Shown here: piece after piece, positions 35,027 to 44,492 of the stretch
Layout of the letters: the number at the start of each line of letters is the position of its first letter
Position numbering within the stretch: position 1 is the stretch's first letter
Assembly: GCA_031291095.1 (NCBI GenBank)
Contig: JARLJR010000090.1
Location: 1-49,307 of the forward strand
Origin: Legionella sp.
Lineage (GTDB): Bacteria; Pseudomonadota; Gammaproteobacteria; Legionellales; Legionellaceae
DNA length: 49,307 nt
Direction: 5' to 3'
Notes under the pieces: generated by a model
Seen by the model: only the letters and a program-made list of their open reading frames with translations
Told to the model about the DNA's origin: nothing
The model's database searches: none
Program-made: the position numbers and the translations under genes

Positions 35027-35392
35027 GAGTAGGAAGCTGTAAACGGAAACTAAAAACAAAACTAAGCCCAGGGCAAATAGATAATTTAAGTGGGTGCAGC
35101 GCAATACTAGAAAATAAAGCCCTTCATTAATTGCGCCAGCGGAAGCTGCTACCAGGAAAAAATGGGGTAAGCTCAATACTTTTTGATCATGCAGCTGCGA
35201 AAAAGTAAGGTATTTGTGACCAAAAAAACTGACATTAAATGCAGTAAAAAAGGCAAATATATTGGCTACTAGCGCGTGCATATGTGCAAAATTTACCAGT
35301 AAAAAAACAATACTAAGATGGGTTCCTGCCGCTGCGGACCCAATTCCTGCATAATAAACCAGTCGGTGTTTTAACTTAAGTTGCGCTTTCAT
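35003..35392 (-). CDS. GtrA-family membrane protein
   Basis: This small protein (129 aa) has four membrane helices with the GtrA signature F-N-V-S-F-F-G-H-K-Y-L-T-F. GtrA proteins are thought to flip or assist lipid-linked sugars made by a GtrB-type transferase. The ATG at 35390-35392 is preferred over 35413 because GAGGAAG precedes it at a suitable distance; it overlaps the end of the upstream glycosyltransferase gene by 17 bases. Its 3' end overlaps the convergent DUF190 gene. Confidence 0.9.
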   Translation of the reverse strand: MKAQLKLKHRLVYYAGIGSAAAGTHLSIVFLLVNFAHMHALVANIFAFFTAFNVSFFGHKYLTFSQLHDQKVLSLPHFFLVAASAGAINEGLYFLVLRCTHLNYLFALGLVLFLVSVYSFLLSRYWACR

Positions 35393-36335
35393 CAAAACTG
35401 GCTTCCTCATCAATAATATAATGCGGTCTGTGTTTTACCTCATCAAAGACCCGCCCTATATATTCGCCGACCACCCCTAAAGCAAAAAGTTGTAAACCGC
35501 CAAAAAAGGTAATTGCGGTGACTATGGTTGCCCAACCTGGCGTTTTAATACCAAAAATTAAGGTGCTTATGATAATCCATGCAGCATAAAGTATTGCTAA
35601 GGTAGCTACTCCAATACCACCGAGGGCAATGAGGCGCAGTGGAAAGGCTGTAAATGAGGTTATTCCCGTAATCGCCAAATCGATTAAGGAATAAAAGCTC
35701 CATTGAGAAGAGCCTGCTTTTCGTGGTTGCACCTCAAACGGAACCGCTACTTGTTTAAAACCTACCCAACTGTACAAGCCTTTCATAAAACGATTTCGCT
35801 CGGGAAGTTTTTGCAAGCTGTGGACAATTTTGCGGTCTAATAGGCGAAAATCTCCGGCATTAGCTGGAATGTTAACGCGGTTGATTCTGGAGGTGAATTG
35901 ATAGAATGTTTTTGCGCAAGTGCGTTTTAGCCAGGATTCGTCGGCGCGATTTTGACGTACCGCATAAACCATGTCATAACCTTCTTCCCATTTGGCAACA
36001 AATTCACTTAACAACTCGAGCGGATGTTGAAAGTCTCCATCCATTAAAATTACGGCATCACCACGGGCATGATCCAATCCTGCACTAATCGCTTTTTCTT
36101 TACCAAAGTTACGACTAAAACGTAGGTAGCGAAAAGAATATTGGCCTCTTAATTGTTGGATGATTGCTTGAGTATTATCTTGACTGCCATCATCAACAAG
36201 CACTATTTCATAGGGATAAGCAAGTTGCTTGAGTGTTGCGTCCAGTGCGCCAATAAACTCCGCAATAATGGTTTCTTCATTATAAACTGGGACTACACAA
36301 GAGATTTGTTTGGTTCGAATTAGTGAATTGGGCAT
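35376..36335 (-). CDS. GT2 glycosyltransferase, GtrB/DPM1-like
   Basis: The 319-aa enzyme probably moves a sugar from a nucleotide donor to undecaprenyl phosphate at the cytoplasmic face. The GT-A domain (10-225) has the nucleotide-binding PVYNEE and VDDGSQDNT segments and the metal DxD at D99/D101 in LMDGDFQHP. Two C-terminal membrane helices (about 235-260 and 268-292) match GtrB. It forms a two-gene unit with gtrA. The third, serotype-specific transferase of the usual gtr cluster is not adjacent, so the final acceptor is unknown. Confidence 0.92.
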   Translation of the reverse strand: MPNSLIRTKQISCVVPVYNEETIIAEFIGALDATLKQLAYPYEIVLVDDGSQDNTQAIIQQLRGQYSFRYLRFSRNFGKEKAISAGLDHARGDAVILMDGDFQHPLELLSEFVAKWEEGYDMVYAVRQNRADESWLKRTCAKTFYQFTSRINRVNIPANAGDFRLLDRKIVHSLQKLPERNRFMKGLYSWVGFKQVAVPFEVQPRKAGSSQWSFYSLIDLAITGITSFTAFPLRLIALGGIGVATLAILYAAWIIISTLIFGIKTPGWATIVTAITFFGGLQLFALGVVGEYIGRVFDEVKHRPHYIIDEEASFDESAT

Positions 36336-36525
36336 GGCATTGAGTGATTTCTAAACTTCTTATTTACTTGGGAGCCTATTTTAACCTGAATCTGTTGTTC
36401 TCGTAAGTAAATTTGTAAATTTACTCTGTAATTTATTCAATAGGTCAAAAAAAGGAAACTTAGGTATATTGCTGAGCATGTTTTTGATGTAAAATAGTGC
36501 CAATTTGAGATTCGGTATACAAACG

Positions 36526-38316
36526 ATGCCTTTTATTGATCTAAGTTTATTAGCTAGACAACAAACAATCCCTTTTTTACTGGACAACAATGTTGCCAAA
36601 TTTTTGCATGAATGCAAACAACCCAAGTTAGTTCCACCAGTGTCTATACCTGTAAAAACAGCTAAAGATGAGTTCGTATTTAGCCATCAATTGATTAAAT
36701 CAGGTGAGAATCAATGGCATGTCTTGGAGCCAGAACCTATAGGACAAGGGAAATTTGGAGTAGTTTATAAGTCACAATTTAAAATTACGATAACAAAAGC
36801 GATGCAGACCTACCAGGCTGAGGTTTCTGCAACAAATGAGGTGGTGAAAATACAACACATTGGCGATCGCACGATTACCCATCAGGATTTAGTGAAAAGC
36901 ATAGCGCGGGAAGCTCACTATCAAAGACAGCAGCACGTACAGGTGAGTTCTGTTATCGATACTCAAAGTGAAGTAATTACGGTGATGGAGGATTGTGGCA
37001 CTAGTCTTGATAAGCTATTTCCTTTTAAACGTGGAGAGAGTCTTTTTCCATTCATGAAGCGAGTGGAAATTGCATTGCATATTGCCAATGAAATGTTATC
37101 ACTGCAGCAACAGGAAATAATACATTGCGATCTTAAGCCGGCTAATATTTGTTATAAAGAAACTCCTGAAAATCGTGAGCTTGGGGTTCCCGCAGGACAA
37201 TTTAGGATTATTTTTATTGATTTTGGTTTGGCAAAAAAACCAGAGCATCAATCTAATTTGGTAGTGGGGTCTCCTGGCTATATGGCTCCTGAGGTATTTC
37301 ATGGAGCTGGGAATAGTTATGCATCAGATATATATTCTTTGGCAGGAATTTTTACTGAGCTCTTTGGTTGTAAAAATGTACTTTTTTATAAAGGAGCATA
37401 CTCTGTTGACGAGCTAGTTGTTAATGCACCTTTTAGTTTGGATGGTCTATTTAGTGAGTATGATGTTTCTGGTGTTGATTCCTTTTTATTAGACGACATC
37501 AAAACCCTCATCAAGCGGATGCAAGAGAAACAACCGGAGCTGCGTCCAACCATTAATGTAGTTAATAAGTTTTTCACTTTGTTGCAAGCCAGGATGGAGG
37601 CGTATAATAAATTTTGTGCTGATTGGGTTTTAATGACTAACGAATTTAAACAGCTAGAGACTCACTATTTAGCATTGCATTTTTTAAAAGGAAGGAATCA
37701 GTTAGAGCGTTATAAGTCAAATAGGTTTGATCTTGCAGAGACCCGAAGTAATTCATTTAATCAGGCTATAGTTCGATCGAAAGAGGTAATTTATCAGTTA
37801 CTTTCTACGCTGACTAAAAAACCTAAGTCTCATTATGAGCTGGCCACGCAATTGATCAATGAAAACCGCTTTGCTGATTTTGGCGGCGAAGACAGCCCGT
37901 ATCCTCTATTAGGTAAGGCGATTGCTGCATTGCGGGCAGAAAACTTAAAGTTGGAGAAAGTCATACATTGTTTTAATCAGCATGTGCAGATTCTGGGTGA
38001 TGAAAACAAATTCCGGGGAAGTAATAGTTCGGGTATTTCCCATATTTTTAGAATTTTAAATTCCAATAAGTCACCTATAGAAAAATTATGCGCATTAAAA
38101 GAATTTGGCCATCAAAAAACTGAAAATAACTGGTCAAATTATTATAGTCGGTCGCACTTTTTTGGTAAGGGTCGGCATGAAAATGTGGAGGAGTTGTATC
38201 AAAAATTGAATCGATTGACTTTGGCCCAAGATTTACGCCAGGATGCGTATATAGAAGAGCAGCAGTTTGACGATCTCAATCAATTTATTAACGAGAATAC
38301 ATTTACGCATTCTTGA
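36526..38316 (+). CDS. Eukaryotic-like Ser/Thr protein kinase, probable Dot/Icm effector
   Basis: The frame is open from a TTG at 36505, but the ATG at 36526 (596 aa) is the more natural start; neither has a clear ribosome binding site. Counted from that ATG, the kinase domain (about 65-370) has the glycine loop GQGKFG (73-78), ATP lysine K108 in EVVKIQ, catalytic D202 and N207 in HCDLKPAN, D232 in FIDFGLA, and APE at 254-256, so it looks active. H-C-D replaces the usual H-R-D. The C-terminal 220 residues are helical and of unknown fold, ending with an E-E-rich stretch. There is no signal or membrane segment. Secretion by Dot/Icm is inferred from Legionella context (LegK-type proteins). Confidence 0.88.
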   Translation: MPFIDLSLLARQQTIPFLLDNNVAKFLHECKQPKLVPPVSIPVKTAKDEFVFSHQLIKSGENQWHVLEPEPIGQGKFGVVYKSQFKITITKAMQTYQAEVSATNEVVKIQHIGDRTITHQDLVKSIAREAHYQRQQHVQVSSVIDTQSEVITVMEDCGTSLDKLFPFKRGESLFPFMKRVEIALHIANEMLSLQQQEIIHCDLKPANICYKETPENRELGVPAGQFRIIFIDFGLAKKPEHQSNLVVGSPGYMAPEVFHGAGNSYASDIYSLAGIFTELFGCKNVLFYKGAYSVDELVVNAPFSLDGLFSEYDVSGVDSFLLDDIKTLIKRMQEKQPELRPTINVVNKFFTLLQARMEAYNKFCADWVLMTNEFKQLETHYLALHFLKGRNQLERYKSNRFDLAETRSNSFNQAIVRSKEVIYQLLSTLTKKPKSHYELATQLINENRFADFGGEDSPYPLLGKAIAALRAENLKLEKVIHCFNQHVQILGDENKFRGSNSSGISHIFRILNSNKSPIEKLCALKEFGHQKTENNWSNYYSRSHFFGKGRHENVEELYQKLNRLTLAQDLRQDAYIEEQQFDDLNQFINENTFTHS

Positions 38317-38343
38317 TTGAAATACCCCTTTCCTCACGGCAAA

Positions 38344-38372
38344 ACGTCATCCCTCACTTCGTTCGGGATGAC
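38344..38372. repeat. Dispersed repeat family A, deleted short copy
   Basis: ACGTCATCCC-TCACTTCG-TTCGGGATGAC keeps both ends of family A but has lost the inner about 55 bp. It lies between the kinase gene and the convergent M15 peptidase gene. Confidence 0.8.
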
Positions 38373-38422
38373 ACCTTAATGGGGTAGATGAAATGCAGGA
38401 GCGGATTTTTCCGCGATGCACC

Positions 38423-39106
38423 TTAAAATCCATACCCATAAGGATTACGTTTTTTTCCATGTGCTCTTTTTTCAAAATGCTGATAATCCTGTAAATCAAA
38501 CCAGTCACCAGCCCAATCCCAACCGTATTTGATAAAAGTTTGATACACAATATCGTCTTTAACAATTTGCCCGGGAGTTGATTGGGTACGCCCAACATAT
38601 ACGGCTCCTTCCGGAGGTAATACAAGGTTGCCTTTGACATAGGGATTCATTAATGGATTAATATCAATGGCACGCCCATAACTATGCTGTGAATATTCTC
38701 CAGCCCGCCCAGTAACTTCGCGGCAATTAAATGCAGAGGTATTATTTACCGCCATGGATGCGGCATCATCTCCATAAAAAGCATCCATAAGTTCCATACG
38801 TTGAATGGGGAAGTGATGCTGGTAAAGCTCTTTAAAAATAGTGACGACTTCCTGTGCTAATTCTTGGTTGACGATTAACTGTCCCGTATGAGGTTTATTA
38901 TCAAAGCCCCAATAGCTGAGTTGGATGTAAGCTAATTGCTCTAGTGGCACAGGACAGCCTTCATGCCAAGTATAGTGCTGCATTTGCGTTGCAATTGTCG
39001 GTGGAATGGAACTTATTTCGCTATGAAACACAGAATTTTCCTTGGCCGTTGCAAAAGCAAGTGATGAAACGATCATTGCTATACCTGGGAGATAATGTAT
39101 TTTCAT
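38423..39106 (-). CDS. M15-family peptidase (D-Ala-D-Ala carboxypeptidase/endolysin-like), exported
   Basis: The 227-aa protein has a signal peptide (about 1-21, ending A-F-A-T-A) and the M15 zinc site: H141 and D148 in Q-H-S-Y-G-R-A-I-D-I-N, with the third ligand H210 in D-Y-Q-H-F-E. The G-W-D-W-A-G-D-W segment before the last histidine is typical of the M15C/endolysin-like branch. It probably trims peptidoglycan peptides in the periplasm. It stands alone, 64 bp beyond the kdpD stop on the same strand, and could be read through from the kdp operon. Confidence 0.9.
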   Translation of the reverse strand: MKIHYLPGIAMIVSSLAFATAKENSVFHSEISSIPPTIATQMQHYTWHEGCPVPLEQLAYIQLSYWGFDNKPHTGQLIVNQELAQEVVTIFKELYQHHFPIQRMELMDAFYGDDAASMAVNNTSAFNCREVTGRAGEYSQHSYGRAIDINPLMNPYVKGNLVLPPEGAVYVGRTQSTPGQIVKDDIVYQTFIKYGWDWAGDWFDLQDYQHFEKRAHGKKRNPYGYGF

Positions 39107-39170
39107 GATTTAATCAGCAAGCCAATTAAAAACAAGGAGATATAAAAAGTATAGTCTAACTTTCTTGCTT

Positions 39171-41801
39171 TTAATTTATGGGCAATGCAAAGCGAAAAAC
39201 CGTTCCTTTGCTTGGAATATTTTCCACCCAAATCGTCCCTTGATGTGCTGAAATTATTTTCTCACAGATGGATAGGCCCAATCCTAAACCATGCTCCTCA
39301 AGAGCCTCCTTACTGCGGTAGAATTTTTTAAATAATTCGGTTCGCTCTTCAGAATCAATTTCCAGACCAATATCTTCAATGCTCACAATTAAATTAATCG
39401 TGGTAATTTGTGCAGAAAGGCGAATTTGGGATTGGGGATCAGAAAATTTAATGGCATTATCGATCAAATGCATGAGTACTTCTTGAATGTATCGCGGATC
39501 CACATTAATTAAGGGCATATGTGCGGGAAAGGTTAATTTTATGGGTCTTTGTTCAAAGAGTTCACTGGAAATTTTGAGTGCCGCACGAATAATTTCTTCT
39601 AAGGAACAGGGGGTTTTTTTCAGACTGATTCCCTCTGTTTCAAGACAGATCATTTGATAAAGGTTATTATTTAAGTGATTTAATTTATTTATCTCATGAT
39701 CGATGTTGCTTTCAATCATACTAAGATTTGCTTTACGATTGCTTTTTAAACCGTTTATGGCATTAATCACGCTTTTCAATGGGAAACTTAAATCATGATA
39801 AATTGATGTTAGTAATGAGGTTCGAGCGCGATCCCTTTCTATTTCCAGCTCTTTTTTGCGATTTTTTTCATGTAACAGATCAACTTCCAAAGCTAGGGAC
39901 ATTTGATTCACATAAGAATCGAGCAATCCACGTTGTTCAGGAGTAAGTAATTGTTGGTCTCTGGATTGCACTCTTAACACGCCAATGACTCCAGAGGCGC
40001 TGGCTAATGGCAAATAAAGAGCGCTAGATAAGGATAGGGTATCAGTACCCATTCCTGCTGGTTGCCCCATATCAAACACCCATTGAGCAATACTTTGTTC
40101 TTTGGTATCAAGCCTCATTGATGTGGGAAAACTGACTTGAACTGCGAGATGATTTTTTTTAGGCATCAAGGCCATAACATCACTTTCAAAGGTATGAGCA
40201 ATATACTCGACCCCAAAACTTAATAATTTATTAATACTACGTGAACGGATAAGTTGGCGACTGAAAGCATACAAGGCTGTTGTTTGATGTTGCGTAAAGC
40301 GTGACGATTCTGTTTGATGACGGATGAGGAGGGTTAAATGGCTAATAGTCTGCGAGACCATAAGTATAATTATCAGCGTAATCAAAAACTGGATGTCGCT
40401 GATTGCAAAGCTGTATCGTGGTTCAATGAATAAATAATCACACGCAATCACGCTTAATAACGAAGCTAATAGTGCAGGTCCTCGATATCCGCATAAAGAG
40501 ATAAGGGTGACTCCCAACATATAAAGCATAATAAGATTAACCGTGTCAAGAAACGGTTCTAAGGCGAAATTGAATAAGGTAATAAGAGGCAGAATTGCAA
40601 GGACTAAGCCATAAACCTTCCATGGGTATGTTCGCGGAGGGGCTTTTGTTTTTTTTTGTAGTGATTTGGTACTACGTCCGGTAATGATGTATACATCAAT
40701 ATCACCACTTTGACGAACAATTTCATCGGTCAAATTTCTATAGAACCAGTCGCGAATGCGGGTTCTAATGTGTTTCCAAATCATAATTTGCGTTATGTTT
40801 TGTTCATGCGCAAAACGTAGTACTTCTTTGACAATGTCAAACCCGGACAGCACGTGGGTTTGTGCGCCTAATAGTTCGGCCAAACGTAAATTTTTAATTG
40901 CGTGACTGCGTGCAGCAAGATTTTTTTGCGGTACATCAATATAAACGGCGACCCATTCTGCTTGTAAGTGTGTGGCCAGTTTTTTTGCCGCGCGAATTAG
41001 TTTCATCGTTTCTGGATTCGGACCAACGCAAACCAGTATTTTGTCTTTTATAGGCCAAATCTCTTTAACACCTTCCCCATGTCGGTACCATAAAACATCA
41101 GAACCTACTCGCTCGGCCGTAACACGTAATGCTAATTCGCGTAAGGCAATTAAATTACCTTTACGGAAAAAATGTTCACGGGCAAATTCTGCTTGTTTCG
41201 GGATGTATATTTTCCCTTCCTGCAGTCTTTTTAATAAGTCTTCAGGAGGTAAATCAACGAGCTCAATGGTGTCGGCACGCTCAATCATTGAGTTGGGAAC
41301 GGTCTCGATAATTGGAGCATGAATAATTTGTGCCACATCATCTTTTAAACTTTCGATATGCTGAATATTTAAGGTGGTATACACATCAATACCGCGCTCT
41401 AAAAGCTCCTTAATGTCTTGCCATCGTTTGGCATGCCGTAATCCTGGGGTATTGGTGTGGGCTAACTCGTCTACTAATATTAACCCGGGATGACGTTGAA
41501 GTGCGGCATCAAGATCAAATTCGTAGTAGGTTTTCTCGCGATAAGATACTCCTTTGCGAGGAATAATCTCAAAATTATTAAGAAAGCTATCTATTTCCTC
41601 ACGACCATGGGATTCGGCAATGCCAATAACTACATCAAGCCCTTGTTGTTGCTTCTCATAGGCATCGTGGAGCATTTCATGAGTTTTACCCACACCAGGT
41701 GAGGCACCTAAATAAATTTTGAGTTTTCCATGATGTTCTTGACGTTCTTCTTCCGCGATTCGGTGTAATAAATGATCAGGGTTAGGGCGATTTTGGGGCA
41801 T
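39171..41801 (-). CDS. kdpD: Sensor histidine kinase KdpD
   Basis: KdpD senses low K+ and turgor and phosphorylates KdpE to switch on kdpFABC. The 876-aa protein has the N-terminal KdpD domain with Walker A GASPGVGKT (32-40) and DELAHTN, a Usp domain (about 250-375), four membrane helices (about 395-495), a GAF-like region, and a kinase module with H669 in YHDLSFPL, N782 in the N box and G-L-G-L-G-L-S in the G2 box. In the G1 box the usual D-x-G-x-G reads D-I-G-L-E, so the second glycine (position 814) is glutamate. kdpE does not follow. It overlaps kdpC by 20 bases. Confidence 0.96.
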   Translation of the reverse strand: MPQNRPNPDHLLHRIAEEERQEHHGKLKIYLGASPGVGKTHEMLHDAYEKQQQGLDVVIGIAESHGREEIDSFLNNFEIIPRKGVSYREKTYYEFDLDAALQRHPGLILVDELAHTNTPGLRHAKRWQDIKELLERGIDVYTTLNIQHIESLKDDVAQIIHAPIIETVPNSMIERADTIELVDLPPEDLLKRLQEGKIYIPKQAEFAREHFFRKGNLIALRELALRVTAERVGSDVLWYRHGEGVKEIWPIKDKILVCVGPNPETMKLIRAAKKLATHLQAEWVAVYIDVPQKNLAARSHAIKNLRLAELLGAQTHVLSGFDIVKEVLRFAHEQNITQIMIWKHIRTRIRDWFYRNLTDEIVRQSGDIDVYIITGRSTKSLQKKTKAPPRTYPWKVYGLVLAILPLITLFNFALEPFLDTVNLIMLYMLGVTLISLCGYRGPALLASLLSVIACDYLFIEPRYSFAISDIQFLITLIIILMVSQTISHLTLLIRHQTESSRFTQHQTTALYAFSRQLIRSRSINKLLSFGVEYIAHTFESDVMALMPKKNHLAVQVSFPTSMRLDTKEQSIAQWVFDMGQPAGMGTDTLSLSSALYLPLASASGVIGVLRVQSRDQQLLTPEQRGLLDSYVNQMSLALEVDLLHEKNRKKELEIERDRARTSLLTSIYHDLSFPLKSVINAINGLKSNRKANLSMIESNIDHEINKLNHLNNNLYQMICLETEGISLKKTPCSLEEIIRAALKISSELFEQRPIKLTFPAHMPLINVDPRYIQEVLMHLIDNAIKFSDPQSQIRLSAQITTINLIVSIEDIGLEIDSEERTELFKKFYRSKEALEEHGLGLGLSICEKIISAHQGTIWVENIPSKGTVFRFALPIN

Positions 41802-42390
41802 TTCTGCTCCTTAAATTATCCAAGGCAATATTTAACTCCAAAACATTAACACGCGGCTCGCCTAAGATTCCCAATGTTCGTGCTTTGCTGTATTGTTCCA
41901 CTAATTGATAGATATCCGCTTCAGGAAGCTTACGTATTTTGGCAATTCGTGGCACTTGGTATTTAGCAGCAAAGGGACTAATTTCGGGGTCAAGACCACT
42001 ACCTGATGCGGTAACTAAATCGATAGGTACTGCTTGTTCATTCTGTGGATCTGCTTGCCTTAAGTGCGTCATCCTTTCTTTTACTATAGACAAAAAATTA
42101 GGATTTGAAGGACCGAGATTGGAGCCAGAGGATGCGGCACCATTATAGGCATAAGGTGTAGTGGCTGAAGGACGGCCCCAAAAATAGGCTTCATTGGAGA
42201 AGGGTTGCCCAATTAATTGTGAGCCAACAAATTGATTATTTTGCTTTATTAAGCTGCCATTCGCTTTCCAAGGGAAAAAAAGCTGGGCTAATCCAGTCAC
42301 GGTAAGTGGATAAATAAAGCCAGTTAAAATACTAAGTAAAATAAGCAATATCAACGCCGTTTTCATTTGATTTATTGCTTCTTTTAGCAT
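41782..42390 (-). CDS. kdpC: K+-transporting ATPase subunit KdpC
   Basis: KdpC is the single-helix periplasmic subunit that stabilises KdpFABC and helps ATP binding. The 202-aa protein has one N-terminal membrane helix (about 9-33) and the family segments SQLIGQPFSNEAYFWGRPSA, ASGSGLDPEISPFAA and VNVLELNIALD. It begins 15 bp after the kdpB stop and overlaps kdpD, confirming the operon. Confidence 0.97.
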   Translation of the reverse strand: MLKEAINQMKTALILLILLSILTGFIYPLTVTGLAQLFFPWKANGSLIKQNNQFVGSQLIGQPFSNEAYFWGRPSATTPYAYNGAASSGSNLGPSNPNFLSIVKERMTHLRQADPQNEQAVPIDLVTASGSGLDPEISPFAAKYQVPRIAKIRKLPEADIYQLVEQYSKARTLGILGEPRVNVLELNIALDNLRSRNAPKSP

Positions 42391-42404
42391 GGTATGTCCT
42401 TATA

Positions 42405-44492
42405 TTAAATTGGGCTTAGGTGGATTGCTTTGAGTGCTGATAGGATCAAATCAATGATCTTAATGCCGATAAAGGGAATGATTAAGCCTCCTAAACCATA
42501 CACTAAAACATTATTGCGCAGCAGTTTGACTGCTTCCACATGGCGATATTTCACGCCTCGTAAGGCTAGAGGAATAAGAAAAATAATAATGAGTGCATTG
42601 AAAATCACTGCAGACAATATGGCACTTTCAGGAGTGCTGAGTCGCATGATATTTAAGTCGTTTAAAGTAGGATAGGTGCTGGCAAACGCCGCAGGTAAAA
42701 TAGCAAAATATTTGGCGACATCATTGGCAATACTAAAGGTAGTCAGTGAGCCGCGAGTCATTAACAGTTGTTTACCAATTTCAACGACTTCAATTAGTTT
42801 GGTAGGATTAGAATCTAAATCAATTAAGTTTCCTGCTTCTTTGGCTGCCTGAGTCCCTGAATTCATGGCTACCGCAACATCTGCTTGCGCCAAGGCGGGT
42901 GCATCATTTGTCCCATCGCCAGCCATAGCAACCAAATGACCTTGTGCTTGTAATTGACGAATTAGGTTTAGTTTTTCTTCGGGCTTGGCATTAGCTAAAA
43001 AGTCATCGATACCTGCTTCTGCAGCGATTGCTGCGGCGGTTAAGGGATTATCTCCGGTGACCATAATGGTTTTAATACCCATGCGGCGTAATTCGGCAAA
43101 GCGTTCACGAATACCTCCTTTGACGATATCTTTAAGGTGAACTACTCCTAAAACTTTTTTATTTTCAAGAACGACTAAAGGAGTTCCGCCTTGACGGGAA
43201 ACCTGCTCAACAATTTGATGAGCAGCCACAGGGAAGCTGCCGTTAATTTCTTGCAGATACAATTCAATTGCTTGAGTTGCACCTTTTCTAATTTGCCGCC
43301 CAGGCAAATTAGCACCACTCATTCGGGTTTCGGCGGTAAAGGGGATAAAACTTGCTTTTAATTCGCTGATGTCACGGCCACGCAAACCATATTGTTCTTT
43401 AGCTAAGATAACAATACTGCGCCCCTCGGGGGTTTCATCAGCAAGGGAAGACAGTTGTGCGGCATCGGCAAGTTCCTCAATGGAGACACCCTCTAAGGGG
43501 ATAAATTCAATTGCTTCCCGATTACCTAAGGTAACCGTACCGGTTTTATCGAGCAGTAATACATCAACGTCTCCTGCGGCTTCTACTGCGCGGCCAGACA
43601 TAGCAATGATATTTGCCTGAATCATGCGATCCATGCCTGCAATACCAATGGCGGATAGTAAACCGCCTATGGTCGTTGGTGCCAGACAAATAAACAGGGC
43701 AACCAAGACGGTGATGCTGATTACTTTACCAACTCCAGCGCTACTTACACTGTAGATAGAAAAAGGAAGAAGCGTGGCACAAACCAAAAGAAAAACAATC
43801 GTCAGGGCGGCAAGCAAAATGGTGAGCGCTAATTCATTGGGGGTTTTTTGACGTTGTGCTCCTTCAACCAGAGATATCATTTGATCTAAAAATGTTTCTC
43901 CTGGATTGGAGGTAATCCGAATAATTAACCAGTCAGAGAGTATCTGGGTTCCTCCAGTAACCGCATTGCGGTCGCCACCACTTTCACGAATTACAGGGGC
44001 ACTTTCACCGGTAATGGCGCTTTCGTTGACGGAAGCAATCCCTTCAATTACCTCTCCGTCACTGGGGATAAAATCCCCAGTTTCTACTAATACAATATCG
44101 CCAGCACGCAAACATCCTGAGCGGATGTGGGTAATTGCGGCATCTTTTTTAGGTTTGGCTAATTTTTTTGCCTGAAGTTCATGACGTGCTTTTCTTAAGG
44201 CTTCAGCCTGAGCTTTACCACGTCCTTCAGCCATACTTTCTGCAAAATTAGCGAAAATAAGGGTAAACCAAAGCCATAAAGTGATTGCTAAAATAAAACT
44301 AGTAGCAGCCTCTCCCTGACCAAATAATGATTGAATAAATAAGGCGGTCGTTAATAGTGAGGCAATATAAACCGTAAACATAATCGGATTACGGATTTGG
44401 TATTGCGGGGTCAATTTTAAAAATGAAGCACGTATGGCGAGCTTTACAATATCGCCACCCCAAAAGGATAAACGATGCATTTTAAGATCCAT
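42405..44492 (-). CDS. kdpB: K+-transporting P-type ATPase subunit KdpB
   Basis: KdpB is the P-type ATPase that powers high-affinity K+ uptake. The 695-aa protein shows TGES (161-164) in the actuator domain, phosphorylated D315 in [10 protein letters not shown], the nucleotide-domain segment KGATQAIE, the hinge [20 protein letters not shown] and [20 protein letters not shown]. The regulatory serine of TGES, phosphorylated in E. coli at high K+, is present. It overlaps kdpA by 11 bases; the ATG at 44480 is an alternative start. Confidence 0.98.
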   Translation of the reverse strand: MDLKMHRLSFWGGDIVKLAIRASFLKLTPQYQIRNPIMFTVYIASLLTTALFIQSLFGQGEAATSFILAITLWLWFTLIFANFAESMAEGRGKAQAEALRKARHELQAKKLAKPKKDAAITHIRSGCLRAGDIVLVETGDFIPSDGEVIEGIASVNESAITGESAPVIRESGGDRNAVTGGTQILSDWLIIRITSNPGETFLDQMISLVEGAQRQKTPNELALTILLAALTIVFLLVCATLLPFSIYSVSSAGVGKVISITVLVALFICLAPTTIGGLLSAIGIAGMDRMIQANIIAMSGRAVEAAGDVDVLLLDKTGTVTLGNREAIEFIPLEGVSIEELADAAQLSSLADETPEGRSIVILAKEQYGLRGRDISELKASFIPFTAETRMSGANLPGRQIRKGATQAIELYLQEINGSFPVAAHQIVEQVSRQGGTPLVVLENKKVLGVVHLKDIVKGGIRERFAELRRMGIKTIMVTGDNPLTAAAIAAEAGIDDFLANAKPEEKLNLIRQLQAQGHLVAMAGDGTNDAPALAQADVAVAMNSGTQAAKEAGNLIDLDSNPTKLIEVVEIGKQLLMTRGSLTTFSIANDVAKYFAILPAAFASTYPTLNDLNIMRLSTPESAILSAVIFNALIIIFLIPLALRGVKYRHVEAVKLLRNNVLVYGLGGLIIPFIGIKIIDLILSALKAIHLSPI

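Noticed and set aside
35003-36335. Complete serotype-converting gtrABC prophage cluster
   Set aside because: Only gtrA- and gtrB-like genes are present; no third transferase, integrase or attachment site was seen.
38347-38640. 97-aa minus-strand frame overlapping the M15 peptidase gene
   Set aside because: It ends in translated repeat A (H-P-E-R-S-E-G) and shadows the peptidase frame.
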